Of a stretch of DNA of 64,000 nucleotides, positions 35,538-42,316 are shown piece by piece (positions within the stretch are counted from its first letter, which is position 1; every line of letters starts with the position of its first letter). The stretch covers positions 5,753,501 to 5,817,500 of the forward strand of contig NZ_CP109485.1 of the NCBI RefSeq assembly GCF_035918235.1, in the 5' to 3' direction. The translations under genes and the position numbers were made by a program. The DNA comes from Streptomyces sp. NBC_01445 (GTDB lineage Bacteria > Actinomycetota > Actinomycetes > Streptomycetales > Streptomycetaceae). The notes under the pieces are model-generated. The model was not told where the DNA came from. It searched no databases and worked only from the letters and a program-made list of their open reading frames with translations.

Positions 35538-35580
35538 TTCATGCAGGCGTGCTTGATTGTTTCTGTGGCCGCTGCCACTC
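35538..35580 (+). promoter_or_regulatory. Operator/promoter of the enoyl-CoA hydratase/TetR operon (TetR site 2)
   Basis: Inverted repeat CAGGC-GT-GCTTG overlapping a -35-like TTGATT, in a stretch of about 40 bases that is nearly identical to the sequence at 27530-27570 (shared: TTCAT-CA-GC--GCTTGATTGTTTCT and CGCTGCCA). This indicates joint control of both operons, presumably by the TetR protein of this operon. Confidence 0.7.
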
Positions 35581-35615
35581 TCTGAACGTCGCACCCACGT
35601 GACCGGAGAGGGGCC

Positions 35616-35672
35616 GTGCCGCGCGCCGCCTCCGGGAAGATCCTCCGCCGACAGCTCCGGGAGACGTCGTGA
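35616..35672 (+). pseudogene. C-terminal relic of an acyl-CoA (cinnamate/4-coumarate type) ligase
   Basis: An 18-codon frame opening with GTG behind GGAGAGGGG reads VPRAASGKILRRQLRETS. This is the A10 motif that ends ANL-superfamily acyl-CoA ligases (P-R-x-x-SGKILRR-LR), including the catalytic lysine. The rest of the ligase is absent: an in-frame stop lies 33 bases upstream. Its stop codon overlaps the GTG of the enoyl-CoA hydratase (GTGA), the junction expected of an intact ligase-hydratase operon. From memory, S. coelicolor has a cinnamate:CoA ligase gene (SCO4383) at this place. It may now work as a coupling leader peptide. Confidence 0.7.
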
Positions 35673-36415
35673 GCATTGAAGAGCCCCTGGTCCACGCCTC
35701 GCACGAGCGCGGGATCACCACCCTCACCCTCGACTCCCCGTCCAACCGCAACGCCCTGTCCGCCGGGCTCGTCGCCGAGCTGGCGGACGCGTTCACGGCG
35801 TGCGGCAAGGACGATGCCGTACGGGCCGTCGTCCTCACCCACACCGGCAACACGTTCAGCGCCGGCGCCGACCTGAAGTCCCCGCCCCCGCCGGCGGCCC
35901 TGGTCGCCCTCCTGCGGCAGATCGTCGCGCTCGACCGGCCCGTCGTCGCGCGGATCGCCGGGCATGTGCGCGCGGGCGGGCTCGGCCTGCTCGGGGCGTG
36001 CGACATCTCGGCCGCCTCGCACGCCGCCTCGTTCGCGTTCACCGAGGTCCGCATAGGGGTCGCGCCCGCCGTCATCTCGCTGCCCCTGCTCCCGCGCACC
36101 GACCCGCGGGCCGTCGCCCGCTACTACCTGACGGGAGAGCGCTTCGACACGGAGGAAGCGGTCCGCATCGGGCTCCTGACGGCGGCGGGCGACGACGTCG
36201 ACGCGGCCCTCGCCCCCGTCCTCGACGGGCTGCGCAGGTCGTCCCCGCAGGGCCTGGCCGAGACGAAACGGCTGCTCACGGCTAAGGTGCTGGAGGCCTT
36301 CGACCGGGACGCGGCCGACCTGAGCGCGCTCTCGGCCCGGCTGTTCTCCTCCGCACAGGCAGGCGAAGGGATGACGGCCTTCCTCGAACGACGGGATCCC
36401 GCATGGGTGCTGTGA
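35669..36415 (+). CDS. Enoyl-CoA hydratase/isomerase family protein
   Basis: Crotonase-fold protein of 248 residues. Conserved parts: LDSPSNRNALSAGLVAELADAF, FSAGADLKSPPPP (first oxyanion-hole segment), and RIAGHVRAGGLGLLGACDISAASHAASFAFTEVRIGVAPAVISLPLL. The usual catalytic glutamate positions are occupied by GHVRAGGLGLLGACD, so whether it hydrates or isomerises is open. The GTG at 35669 is coupled to the upstream ligase relic, and the 3' end overlaps the TetR gene. It probably acts on the products of the acyl-CoA dehydrogenase encoded at 33574. Confidence 0.9.
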   Translation: MSIEEPLVHASHERGITTLTLDSPSNRNALSAGLVAELADAFTACGKDDAVRAVVLTHTGNTFSAGADLKSPPPPAALVALLRQIVALDRPVVARIAGHVRAGGLGLLGACDISAASHAASFAFTEVRIGVAPAVISLPLLPRTDPRAVARYYLTGERFDTEEAVRIGLLTAAGDDVDAALAPVLDGLRRSSPQGLAETKRLLTAKVLEAFDRDAADLSALSARLFSSAQAGEGMTAFLERRDPAWVL

Positions 36416-37005
36416 CCTCATCCGGTACGGCGGTGGAGCGCGCCCCCAAACAGGACCGCAGCCGCGCCACCCGCCTACGTCTCCTCGAAGCGGCCGTGTC
36501 CTGCCTCGCCGAGCGCGGCTGGTCGGGCTCCACGGTCTCCGTCGTCGCCGAACGGGCCGGGGTCTCGCGCGGCGCCGCCCAGCACCACTTCCCGACCCGC
36601 GAGGACCTGTTCACCGCCGCCGTCGAGTACGTCGCCGAGGAGCGCTCGACCGCCCTGCGCGGCCTGCGTCCCCGGGGCCGCACCGAGGTCGTCGCCGCCC
36701 TCGTCGACCTGTACACGGGCCCGTTGTTCCGGGCCGCCCTGCACCTGTGGGTGGCGGCGTCGAACGAGCCGCAGCTGGGCGGCCGCGTCACCGAACTCGA
36801 GGCCCGCGTCGGACGCGAGACCCACCGCATCGCCGTGGAACTCCTGGCCGCCGACGAGGCGCGCCCCGGCGTCCGCGAGACGGTGCAGGGGCTCCTCGAC
36901 ATGGCGCGCGGCCTCGGCCTCGCGAACCTCCTCACCGACGACGGGCCCCGCCGCGAGAGGGTCGTCGCGCAGTGGGCGGCGATCCTGGACGGGGCGCTGG
37001 GGTGA
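36403..37005 (+). CDS. TetR family regulator of the acyl-CoA genes
   Basis: Repressor-type protein of 200 residues. The DNA-binding region is RATRLRLLEAAVSCLAERGWSGSTVSVVAERAGVSRGAAQHHFPTREDLF, with HHF in the recognition helix as usual. The C-terminal part is a helical ligand-binding domain. Start is ATG 36403 or, with a 4-base GTGA overlap with the hydratase stop, GTG 36412. Because it is cotranscribed with the hydratase behind one of two near-identical operators, it very likely represses both its own operon and the carboxylase operon and responds to an acyl-CoA. Confidence 0.9.
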   Translation: MGAVTSSGTAVERAPKQDRSRATRLRLLEAAVSCLAERGWSGSTVSVVAERAGVSRGAAQHHFPTREDLFTAAVEYVAEERSTALRGLRPRGRTEVVAALVDLYTGPLFRAALHLWVAASNEPQLGGRVTELEARVGRETHRIAVELLAADEARPGVRETVQGLLDMARGLGLANLLTDDGPRRERVVAQWAAILDGALG

Positions 37006-37081
37006 CGCGGGGCAGATGACGTACGCGATCGGCGCCGCACGGAAGACCGCGCGGCGCCGCTCGCTGTGCCGAGGGCAGTAC

Positions 37082-38212
37082 TCAGCCCGAGATGTCCCCG
37101 TACCCCTCGATGTCGCGCGGGTCGCGGGTGCCCGGGCCGATGTAGCGGGCCGAGGGGCGGACGAGGCGGCCCGTGCGCTTCTGCTCCAGGATGTGCGCCG
37201 ACCAGCCGGCCGTGCGGGCGCACGTGAACATCGACGTGAACATGTGCGCCGGGACCTCCGCGAAGTCCAGCATGATCGCCGCCCAGAACTCCACGTTCGT
37301 CGCCAGGACCCGGTCGGGCCTGCGGGCGTGCAGCTCCGCGAGGGCCGCCTTCTCCAGCGCCTCGGCGACCTCGAAGCGCGGGGCGCCCAGCTCGCGGGCC
37401 GTGCGCCGCAGCACGCGCGCGCGGGGGTCCTCGGCGCGGTAGACGCGGTGCCCGAAGCCCATGAGGCGCTCGCCCTTGTCGAGGGCACGGCGGACGTACG
37501 CGTCCGCGTCGCCGGTGCGCTCGATCTCCTCGATCATGCCGAGGACGCGGGAGGGCGCGCCGCCGTGCAGGGGGCCCGACATGGCGCCGACGGCGCCCGA
37601 GAGCGCGGCCGCGACATCGGCGCCCGTGGAGGCGATGACGCGCGCGGTGAACGTGGAGGCGTTCATGCCGTGCTCGGCGGCGCTCGTCCAGTACGCGTCG
37701 ACGGCGGCGACATGCTTCGGGTCGGGCTCGCCGCGCCAGCGCTTCATGAACCGCTCGACGACGGTGTCCGCCTTGTCGATCTCGCGCTGCGGCACCATCG
37801 GCCGGCCCTGTCCGCGGGCCGACTGGGCGACGTACGAGAGGGCCATGACGGCGGCGCGGGCGAGGTCCTCGCGGGCCTGCGCCTCGTCGATGTCGAGCAG
37901 CGGTTTCAGGCCCCACACGGGCGCGAGCATGGCGAGCGCGGACTGCACGTCGACGCGGATGTCGCCGGAGTGGACGGGGATGGGGAACGGCTCGGCGGGC
38001 GGCAGGCCCGGGTTGAAGGCCCCGTCGACGAGCAGGCCCCAGACGTTGCCGAACGAGACATGGCCGACCAGATCCTCGATGTCGACGCCCCGGTACCGGA
38101 GGGCGCCGCCCTCCTTATCCGGTTCGGCGATCTCCGTCTCGAACGCGACGACTCCCTCGAGGCCGGGCACGAAGCCGGGGACAGGGCCGGGGTCAAGGCC
38201 GGGGTCGGACAT
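37082..38212 (-). CDS. citA: Citrate synthase (CitA-like)
   Basis: Enzyme of 376 residues condensing acetyl-CoA and oxaloacetate. Active-site segments are present: AMSGPLHGGAPSRVLG (first His), MGFGHRVYRAEDPRARVL (second His), and the acidic residue in AAIMLDFAEVPAHMFTSMFTCARTAGWSAHILEQ. It is of the shorter type II-like citrate/methylcitrate synthase group found as a second citrate synthase in Streptomyces. I chose ATG 38212 (MSDPGLDPGPVPGFVPGL) since the longer frame adds unlikely sequence upstream. Three short direct repeats lie immediately upstream of the start. Confidence 0.92.
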   Translation of the reverse strand: MSDPGLDPGPVPGFVPGLEGVVAFETEIAEPDKEGGALRYRGVDIEDLVGHVSFGNVWGLLVDGAFNPGLPPAEPFPIPVHSGDIRVDVQSALAMLAPVWGLKPLLDIDEAQAREDLARAAVMALSYVAQSARGQGRPMVPQREIDKADTVVERFMKRWRGEPDPKHVAAVDAYWTSAAEHGMNASTFTARVIASTGADVAAALSGAVGAMSGPLHGGAPSRVLGMIEEIERTGDADAYVRRALDKGERLMGFGHRVYRAEDPRARVLRRTARELGAPRFEVAEALEKAALAELHARRPDRVLATNVEFWAAIMLDFAEVPAHMFTSMFTCARTAGWSAHILEQKRTGRLVRPSARYIGPGTRDPRDIEGYGDISG

Positions 38213-38218
38213 CAGGCG

Positions 38219-38275
38219 GCTCCTCTGAATGTGTACGACTCTGCGTCTGTACGACTCTGCATCTATCTGTACGAC
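38219..38275 (-). repeat. Short direct repeats upstream of citrate synthase
   Basis: On the minus strand, GTCGTACA occurs three times, twice within the longer repeat GCAGAGTCGTACAGA/C. The spacings are 20 and 16 bases, ending 16 bases before the ATG at 38212 (AGAGGAGCC is the ribosome site). The stretch is far poorer in GC than its surroundings. It may bind a regulator or be a small satellite. Confidence 0.6.
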
Positions 38276-38424
38276 GGTGGACCGCGGTGGTGGCGCGGCC
38301 CCGGGGGCTCGCGGGCCGGATCGGTCACCCCGGTGATGCCCCGTTCGGCTGGCGGTCACCCAACCGAAGGGGCGGCGGGACCGACGACGATATCCGCTGG
38401 TGCCACCCTTGGGGAGAGCTCGCG

Positions 38425-38446
38425 GCACTCAGTGCCACTCAGTGAT
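38425..38446 (+). promoter_or_regulatory. Palindrome/direct repeat upstream of pdxH
   Basis: ACTCAGTG occurs twice ten bases apart; the first copy sits in the inverted repeat GGCACT-C-AGTGCC. Located 47 bases before the pdxH start, a reasonable operator position. Confidence 0.4.
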
Positions 38447-38492
38447 GAACTCCACGCGCCCGACTGCCCCATGCGTACGGCAGGATGACCGC

Positions 38493-39185
38493 GTGAGCGA
38501 CCACCACGACCACCCCGACCACCACGCGCCCCCGAACCCCGCCGTCATGCGTGCGCAGTACCGCCCGCCGGGTGAAGGGCTCCTGGAGGAGGACGTCCCC
38601 GCGCGCCCGATGGAACTGTTCGAGCTCTGGTTCAACGAGGCCACGCGGGCGCGCGGCGTGCTGTACGAGCCGAACGCGATGGTGGTCTCCACGGCGGACG
38701 CGGCCGGCCGGCCGAGCTCGCGCACCGTGCTGCTCAAGGCCTACGACGACCGGGGCTTCGTCTTCTACACGAACTACGGCTCCCGCAAGGCCCGCGACCT
38801 GGCGGCGAACCACGAGATCGCGCTGCTCTTCCCCTGGCACCCGATGGCCCGCCAGGTCATCGTCTCCGGCACCGTCGCCCACACGAGCCGCGAGGAGACG
38901 GCCGCGTACTTCCGCTCGCGTCCGCGCGGCTCCCAGCTCGGCGCGTGGGCCAGCGCCCAGTCACAGGTCCTGGCCACGCGCGCCGAACTCGACACCGCGT
39001 ACGCCGAACTCGCCGAGCGCTACCCGGAGGGCGAGAACATCCCGGTGCCCGACCACTGGGGCGGCTTCCGCGTCACCCCGCGCACGGTCGAGTTCTGGCA
39101 GGGCCGCGAGAACCGCCTCCACGACCGGCTCCGCTACGTCCACGAGCCGTCCGGCGCCTGGCGCGTCGAACGCCTGGGCCCCTGA
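38493..39185 (+). CDS. pdxH: Pyridoxamine 5'-phosphate oxidase
   Basis: FMN enzyme of 230 residues making pyridoxal 5'-phosphate. Signatures: [64 protein letters not shown] (FMN phosphate and PLP contacts), [15 protein letters not shown], and the C-terminal [28 protein letters not shown] His/Pro/Asp-rich head of about 15 residues ([15 protein letters not shown]) precedes the conserved part and may bind metal fortuitously. GTG 38493 has AGGA eight bases upstream. Divergent from citrate synthase with 280 bases between. Confidence 0.95.
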   Translation: MSDHHDHPDHHAPPNPAVMRAQYRPPGEGLLEEDVPARPMELFELWFNEATRARGVLYEPNAMVVSTADAAGRPSSRTVLLKAYDDRGFVFYTNYGSRKARDLAANHEIALLFPWHPMARQVIVSGTVAHTSREETAAYFRSRPRGSQLGAWASAQSQVLATRAELDTAYAELAERYPEGENIPVPDHWGGFRVTPRTVEFWQGRENRLHDRLRYVHEPSGAWRVERLGP

Positions 39186-39215
39186 ACCCGGGTCCGCCGC
39201 TACGAGGTTCCGCCG

Positions 39216-40076
39216 CTACGAGGTGAGCACGCCGTCCAGGAAGGGCTCGATCGCGGAGCGCAACGCCTCCGGCCGGTCGTAGTGCACGAGATGCCCGGCG
39301 TCCGCGATCTCCGCGTACTCGCCCCTGGGCAGGACGCGGACCATCTCCTGCGACTCGGCGCGGCCCAGCTCGCCGTCGAGGCCGCGGACGACGAGGGTGG
39401 GACAGCGGACCTGGGCCAGCTCCTCCCAGTGCGCGTCGTAGACCCACGTGGCCCGGGAGACGAGCATCTGCCGGTGGTCGAACACGGGCCGCCAGCCGTC
39501 GGGGCTCTCCGCCATGACCTCGGCGTAGAACTCACCGCGCGAGGGCTGGGGCCGCTCCACCCACGGGTCGTCCTCGCCGAACCACTTCCGTACGTCGCCG
39601 AGCGTGGCGAAGGGCAGGGGCCAGGCGTCGAACCAGTCCTCCCACTCCCGCTGGGAGGCCGCCCCGAGTGCGGAGGCCCGCATATCGCAGATGATCACGG
39701 CCCGTACGAGGTCGGGGCGGCGCGCGGCGAGCTGCCAGGCGGTGAGCGCGCCCATGGAGTGGCCGATGACGACGGCGGGCGCGAGGCCGAGCTGCTCGAG
39801 GGCGGCCTCGGCGTCCTGGATGTACGCCTCGCGGTCGTAGGGACCCTCGGGGGGTTTCTGGCTCTGGCCGTGGCCGCGCTGGTCGAGCGCGACGGCACGG
39901 TGGCGCTCCGAGAGCCAGCGGGCGGTGTTCGCCCAGTGCGAGGCGCGGCCCATGAGGCCGTGCAGTAACAGCACGCCGGGGGACTGGTCGACCTCACCCG
40001 TCTTGGGAGGGTCGGCGAACTCCCACGCGGCGAGGCTCACGCCGCCCGCCCCGGTCACGTCGATGCGCCGCACCAT
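39216..40076 (-). CDS. Alpha/beta hydrolase
   Basis: Serine hydrolase of 286 residues. Nucleophile elbow GHSMG with Ser107, oxyanion HGLMGRASHW at about 39-48, and the family strand ALDQRGHGQS. The acid is likely Asp in VVRGLDGEL and the His is in ADAGHLVHYDRPEAL. It has no signal peptide. Substrate unknown; the fold also covers haloperoxidase-like and lipid esterases. I used ATG 40076 (MVRRIDVTGAGGVSL); a GTG four codons upstream coincides with the only GGGGG ribosome-like sequence. Confidence 0.88.
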   Translation of the reverse strand: MVRRIDVTGAGGVSLAAWEFADPPKTGEVDQSPGVLLLHGLMGRASHWANTARWLSERHRAVALDQRGHGQSQKPPEGPYDREAYIQDAEAALEQLGLAPAVVIGHSMGALTAWQLAARRPDLVRAVIICDMRASALGAASQREWEDWFDAWPLPFATLGDVRKWFGEDDPWVERPQPSRGEFYAEVMAESPDGWRPVFDHRQMLVSRATWVYDAHWEELAQVRCPTLVVRGLDGELGRAESQEMVRVLPRGEYAEIADAGHLVHYDRPEALRSAIEPFLDGVLTS

Positions 40077-40189
40077 AGGCCCTGGCACCCCCTTTTGGTC
40101 GCGCCTGCAGTCGCGTACCCGCGCACGCTATCGAACTCTTTTTCGAAAACGCGGTCGTTCTGGGCAATACCCCTCGTTCGAGTGACCAC

Positions 40190-40345
40190 GCTCAAGGATT
40201 GATCGCCGTCGCCGAGGGGAGATCTTCAGCGGGAGGCGGACCGCTCGGGGAAATCGGTCCGAAGGGGATGACCCTGGGAGCTCGGGGCTCCGGGTCAGCA
40301 CAGGGGAGGACAGGCCCCGGCGCCGCAAGGCGCCGGGGCCCTCTG
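40190..40345 (+). ncRNA. Candidate structured RNA or attenuator near dmdR
   Basis: Three consecutive stems on the + strand: CGGACCG (40237-40243) with CGGTCCG (40255-40261); TGACCC/GGGTCA (40269-40274, 40292-40297) continued by GGAGC/GCTCC; and a perfect 12-bp stem with GCAA tetraloop at 40313-40340 that looks like a terminator. The region is not explained by any gene. No clear promoter was identified, and known aptamers I could recall (c-di-AMP, purine, cobalamin) do not fit. Confidence 0.45.
40313..40340 (+). terminator. Perfect GNRA-loop hairpin
   Basis: GGCCCCGGCGCC-GCAA-GGCGCCGGGGCC, a 12-bp perfect stem in the 574-base gap between the hydrolase and dmdR genes. It is the last element of the candidate RNA at 40190-40345. 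On the minus strand it lies about 310 bases downstream of dmdR, too far to be that gene's obvious terminator. Confidence 0.75.
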
Positions 40346-40472
40346 TCTGAGTGCGCCCCGCCTGGGTACGCCCCACCTGGGTACGTCGGCACATCGTCCT
40401 GCCCCCCTCCCCGCCCGCGCGGCCGGACCGGTGCGGACCCGAAACCGAGACGGTCAGGAGTCCTCAGGTCAT

Positions 40473-40613
40473 ATGCCTCTTGCGACAGCCTTGCACGCAA
40501 AACGTCCGCGCGCTGCGATTCCACGCAGGGAATCCTGGTTTCTGCGAGAGTTCTCAGGGAAGGCGATGACGTCCCAACTGTCCTTGTGGGAACAGGAGTT
40601 GACGCGTCGGTAA
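40473..40613 (+). CDS. Possible small basic protein (46 residues)
   Basis: Short frame beginning MPLATALHAKRPRAAIPRRE and ending SQLSLWEQELTRR. AGGAG lies 12 bases before the ATG. The composition is basic; an internal ATG at 40566 would give a 15-residue peptide. Codon use is less GC-biased than in neighbouring genes, so it may be non-coding. It sits downstream of the hairpin at 40313-40340 and just beyond the convergent dmdR stop. Confidence 0.3.
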   Translation: MPLATALHAKRPRAAIPRRESWFLREFSGKAMTSQLSLWEQELTRR

Positions 40614-40650
40614 GTTGCCCGGACGCCTTTTGTCGCGCCCGGCGCCCGGC

Positions 40651-41343
40651 TCAGCGCTTGGCGACGAACACGTGCGAGGCGACATCAGCCACCAGCTCCG
40701 CAGCCTCACCGCTGCTGCCCACCAGGACCCCGCCCGGCGACGCCGTCACGCTGACCACGGAGCCCGGCTGGATGCCCGCACGCCGCAACGTGTACATCAG
40801 CTGCGCGTCCGTCTGGATCGGCTCACCGATCCGGCGCACCACGACCGTCTTGCCGTCCGTGCCCGGGTCGAGGTCGGCGAGGGACACCATGCCCTCGTCG
40901 AGGAACGGGTCCGCGCCGTCCTTCTCGCCCAGCTCCTCGAGCCCCGGGATCGGATTCCCGTACGGCGACTCGGTCGGGTGGCGCAGCAGCTCGAGGACGC
41001 GGCGCTCGACCGCCTCGCTCATCACGTGCTCCCAGCGGCAGGCCTCGGCGTGCACCTGCTCCCACTCCAGGCCGATCACGTCGACGAGCAGGCACTCGGC
41101 GAGGCGGTGCTTGCGCATGACGCGCGTGGCGAGCCGGCGGCCCTCGTCCGTCAGCTCCAGGTGGCGGTCCGTGGCGACGGCCACCAGGCCGTCGCGCTCC
41201 ATGCGGGCCACGGTCTGGCTCACCGTCGGGCCGCTCTGGTCCAGCCGCTCGGCGATCCGGGCGCGCATGGGGACCACACCTTCCTCTTCGAGCTCGAGGA
41301 TGGTGCGGAGATACATCTCCGTGGTGTCGATCAGTCCGGACAT
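40651..41343 (-). CDS. dmdR1: Iron-dependent regulator DmdR/IdeR (DtxR family)
   Basis: Metal-activated repressor of 230 residues controlling siderophore and iron genes. N-terminal winged helix: LIDTTEMYLRTILELEEEGVVPMRARIAERLDQSGPTVSQTVARMERDGLV. The dimerisation/metal domain carries the typical ligands (ECLLVDVIGLEWEQVHAEACRWEHVMSEAVERRV with the Cys, Glu and His of the primary site), and the SH3-like domain is at the C-terminus (AGIQPGSVVSVTASPGGVLV). It corresponds to S. coelicolor DmdR1 as far as I can judge. Long open frames run antisense through it; in S. coelicolor an antisense gene adm has been reported opposite dmdR1. Confidence 0.93.
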   Translation of the reverse strand: MSGLIDTTEMYLRTILELEEEGVVPMRARIAERLDQSGPTVSQTVARMERDGLVAVATDRHLELTDEGRRLATRVMRKHRLAECLLVDVIGLEWEQVHAEACRWEHVMSEAVERRVLELLRHPTESPYGNPIPGLEELGEKDGADPFLDEGMVSLADLDPGTDGKTVVVRRIGEPIQTDAQLMYTLRRAGIQPGSVVSVTASPGGVLVGSSGEAAELVADVASHVFVAKR

Positions 41344-41353
41344 ACGTGCCCCT

Positions 41354-41383
41354 CGATTAGCTCTGCTAGCTCACCGCTAGCTC
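41354..41383 (-). promoter_or_regulatory. Repeated GAGCTAGC element upstream of dmdR
   Basis: On the minus strand, GAGCTAGC occurs twice and GAGCTAAT once within 30 bases, ending about 12 bases before the dmdR start region. It is unlike the 19-bp iron-box consensus and may bind another regulator or be a promoter repeat. Confidence 0.45.
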
Positions 41384-41546
41384 GTGCGCTGGCCCTGAAC
41401 CCAATTCTGACGCATAGCGCCGACAACCGTGCCGCGCCGGGGGAACCGGGCTCCGTACGGCAGGAACGTATTGACAGGGCACTGGTCCGGACCGCAACGT
41501 GATGCGCGGCACACGGGCAGTACGGGACGACGAAGGGGCTCCGCCG

Positions 41547-42302
41547 ATGAGCGACAGCAAGCTGGCCGGTCAGTACCTCGACGCCGCGATCGGCCTGCTG
41601 AGGCGGGTGCGCGACGAGGAGGACCGCAACATCGCGGCCGCCGGCACGCTCATCGCCGACACGGTCGCCGAGGGGGGCCGGCTCTTCGCGTTCGGCGCGG
41701 GGCACTCCTCGCTCGCCGCGCAGGACGTCGTCTACCGCGCGGGCGGTCTCGCCCTGATGAACCTGCTCTCCGTACCGGGGGTCGTCGGCGTCGACGTCAT
41801 GCCCGCCACGCTGGGCTCCGCCCTGGAGCGTGTCGACGGGCTCGCGGGCGCCGTCCTCGACTCCAGCCCGGTCCGCGCGGGCGACACCCTGGTGATTGTC
41901 TCGCTGTCCGGCCGCAACTCCCTGCCCGTGGAGATGGCCATGAACGCGCGCGCACTGGGCCTGCGCGTGATCGGCGTGACGTCCGTGGCGTACGCCGAGG
42001 AGACGAAGTCCCGCCATGTGTCGGGGACGTTCCTCAAGGACCACTGCGACATCGTCCTCGACTCGAAGATCGAGGTCGGCGACGCGGAGCTCACGTACGA
42101 CACCGTCGACGCCCCCTTCGGGCCGGCCTCCACGATGGTGGCCAGCGCGCTGATGCAGGCCACCATGGCGACGGCCGCGGCCGAGCTCGCCGACCGCGGC
42201 ATCCAGCCGCCGCTCCTGCGCTCCGGGAACGTGGACGGCGGCCACGAGTGGAACGGCCGCGTCTTCAGCGAGTACGGCGACCGGATCTTCTACCGGCACT
42301 GA
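41547..42302 (+). CDS. SIS-domain protein (phosphosugar isomerase/binding)
   Basis: Protein of 251 residues with a SIS fold for phosphosugars. Core: GRLFAFGAGHSSLAAQDVVYRAGGLALMNLL and the phosphate-binding loop TLVIVSLSGRNSLPVEMAMNARALGLRVIGVTS. It belongs to the UPF0309/N-acetylmuramic-acid-6-phosphate-etherase-like group without a transcription-factor domain. The reaction is uncertain (amino-sugar phosphate deacetylation partner or isomerase). ATG 41547 follows CGAAGGGG. Divergent from dmdR with about 200 bases between. Confidence 0.88.
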   Translation: MSDSKLAGQYLDAAIGLLRRVRDEEDRNIAAAGTLIADTVAEGGRLFAFGAGHSSLAAQDVVYRAGGLALMNLLSVPGVVGVDVMPATLGSALERVDGLAGAVLDSSPVRAGDTLVIVSLSGRNSLPVEMAMNARALGLRVIGVTSVAYAEETKSRHVSGTFLKDHCDIVLDSKIEVGDAELTYDTVDAPFGPASTMVASALMQATMATAAAELADRGIQPPLLRSGNVDGGHEWNGRVFSEYGDRIFYRH

Positions 42303-42316
42303 CGCGTGGCGCGCGG

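Noticed and set aside
40190..40345. c-di-AMP (ydaO-type) riboswitch
   Set aside because: The beginning GATCGCCGTCGCCGA is faintly similar, but the conserved later core (the CCGTCAGCTAACCTCG-like segment) is absent.
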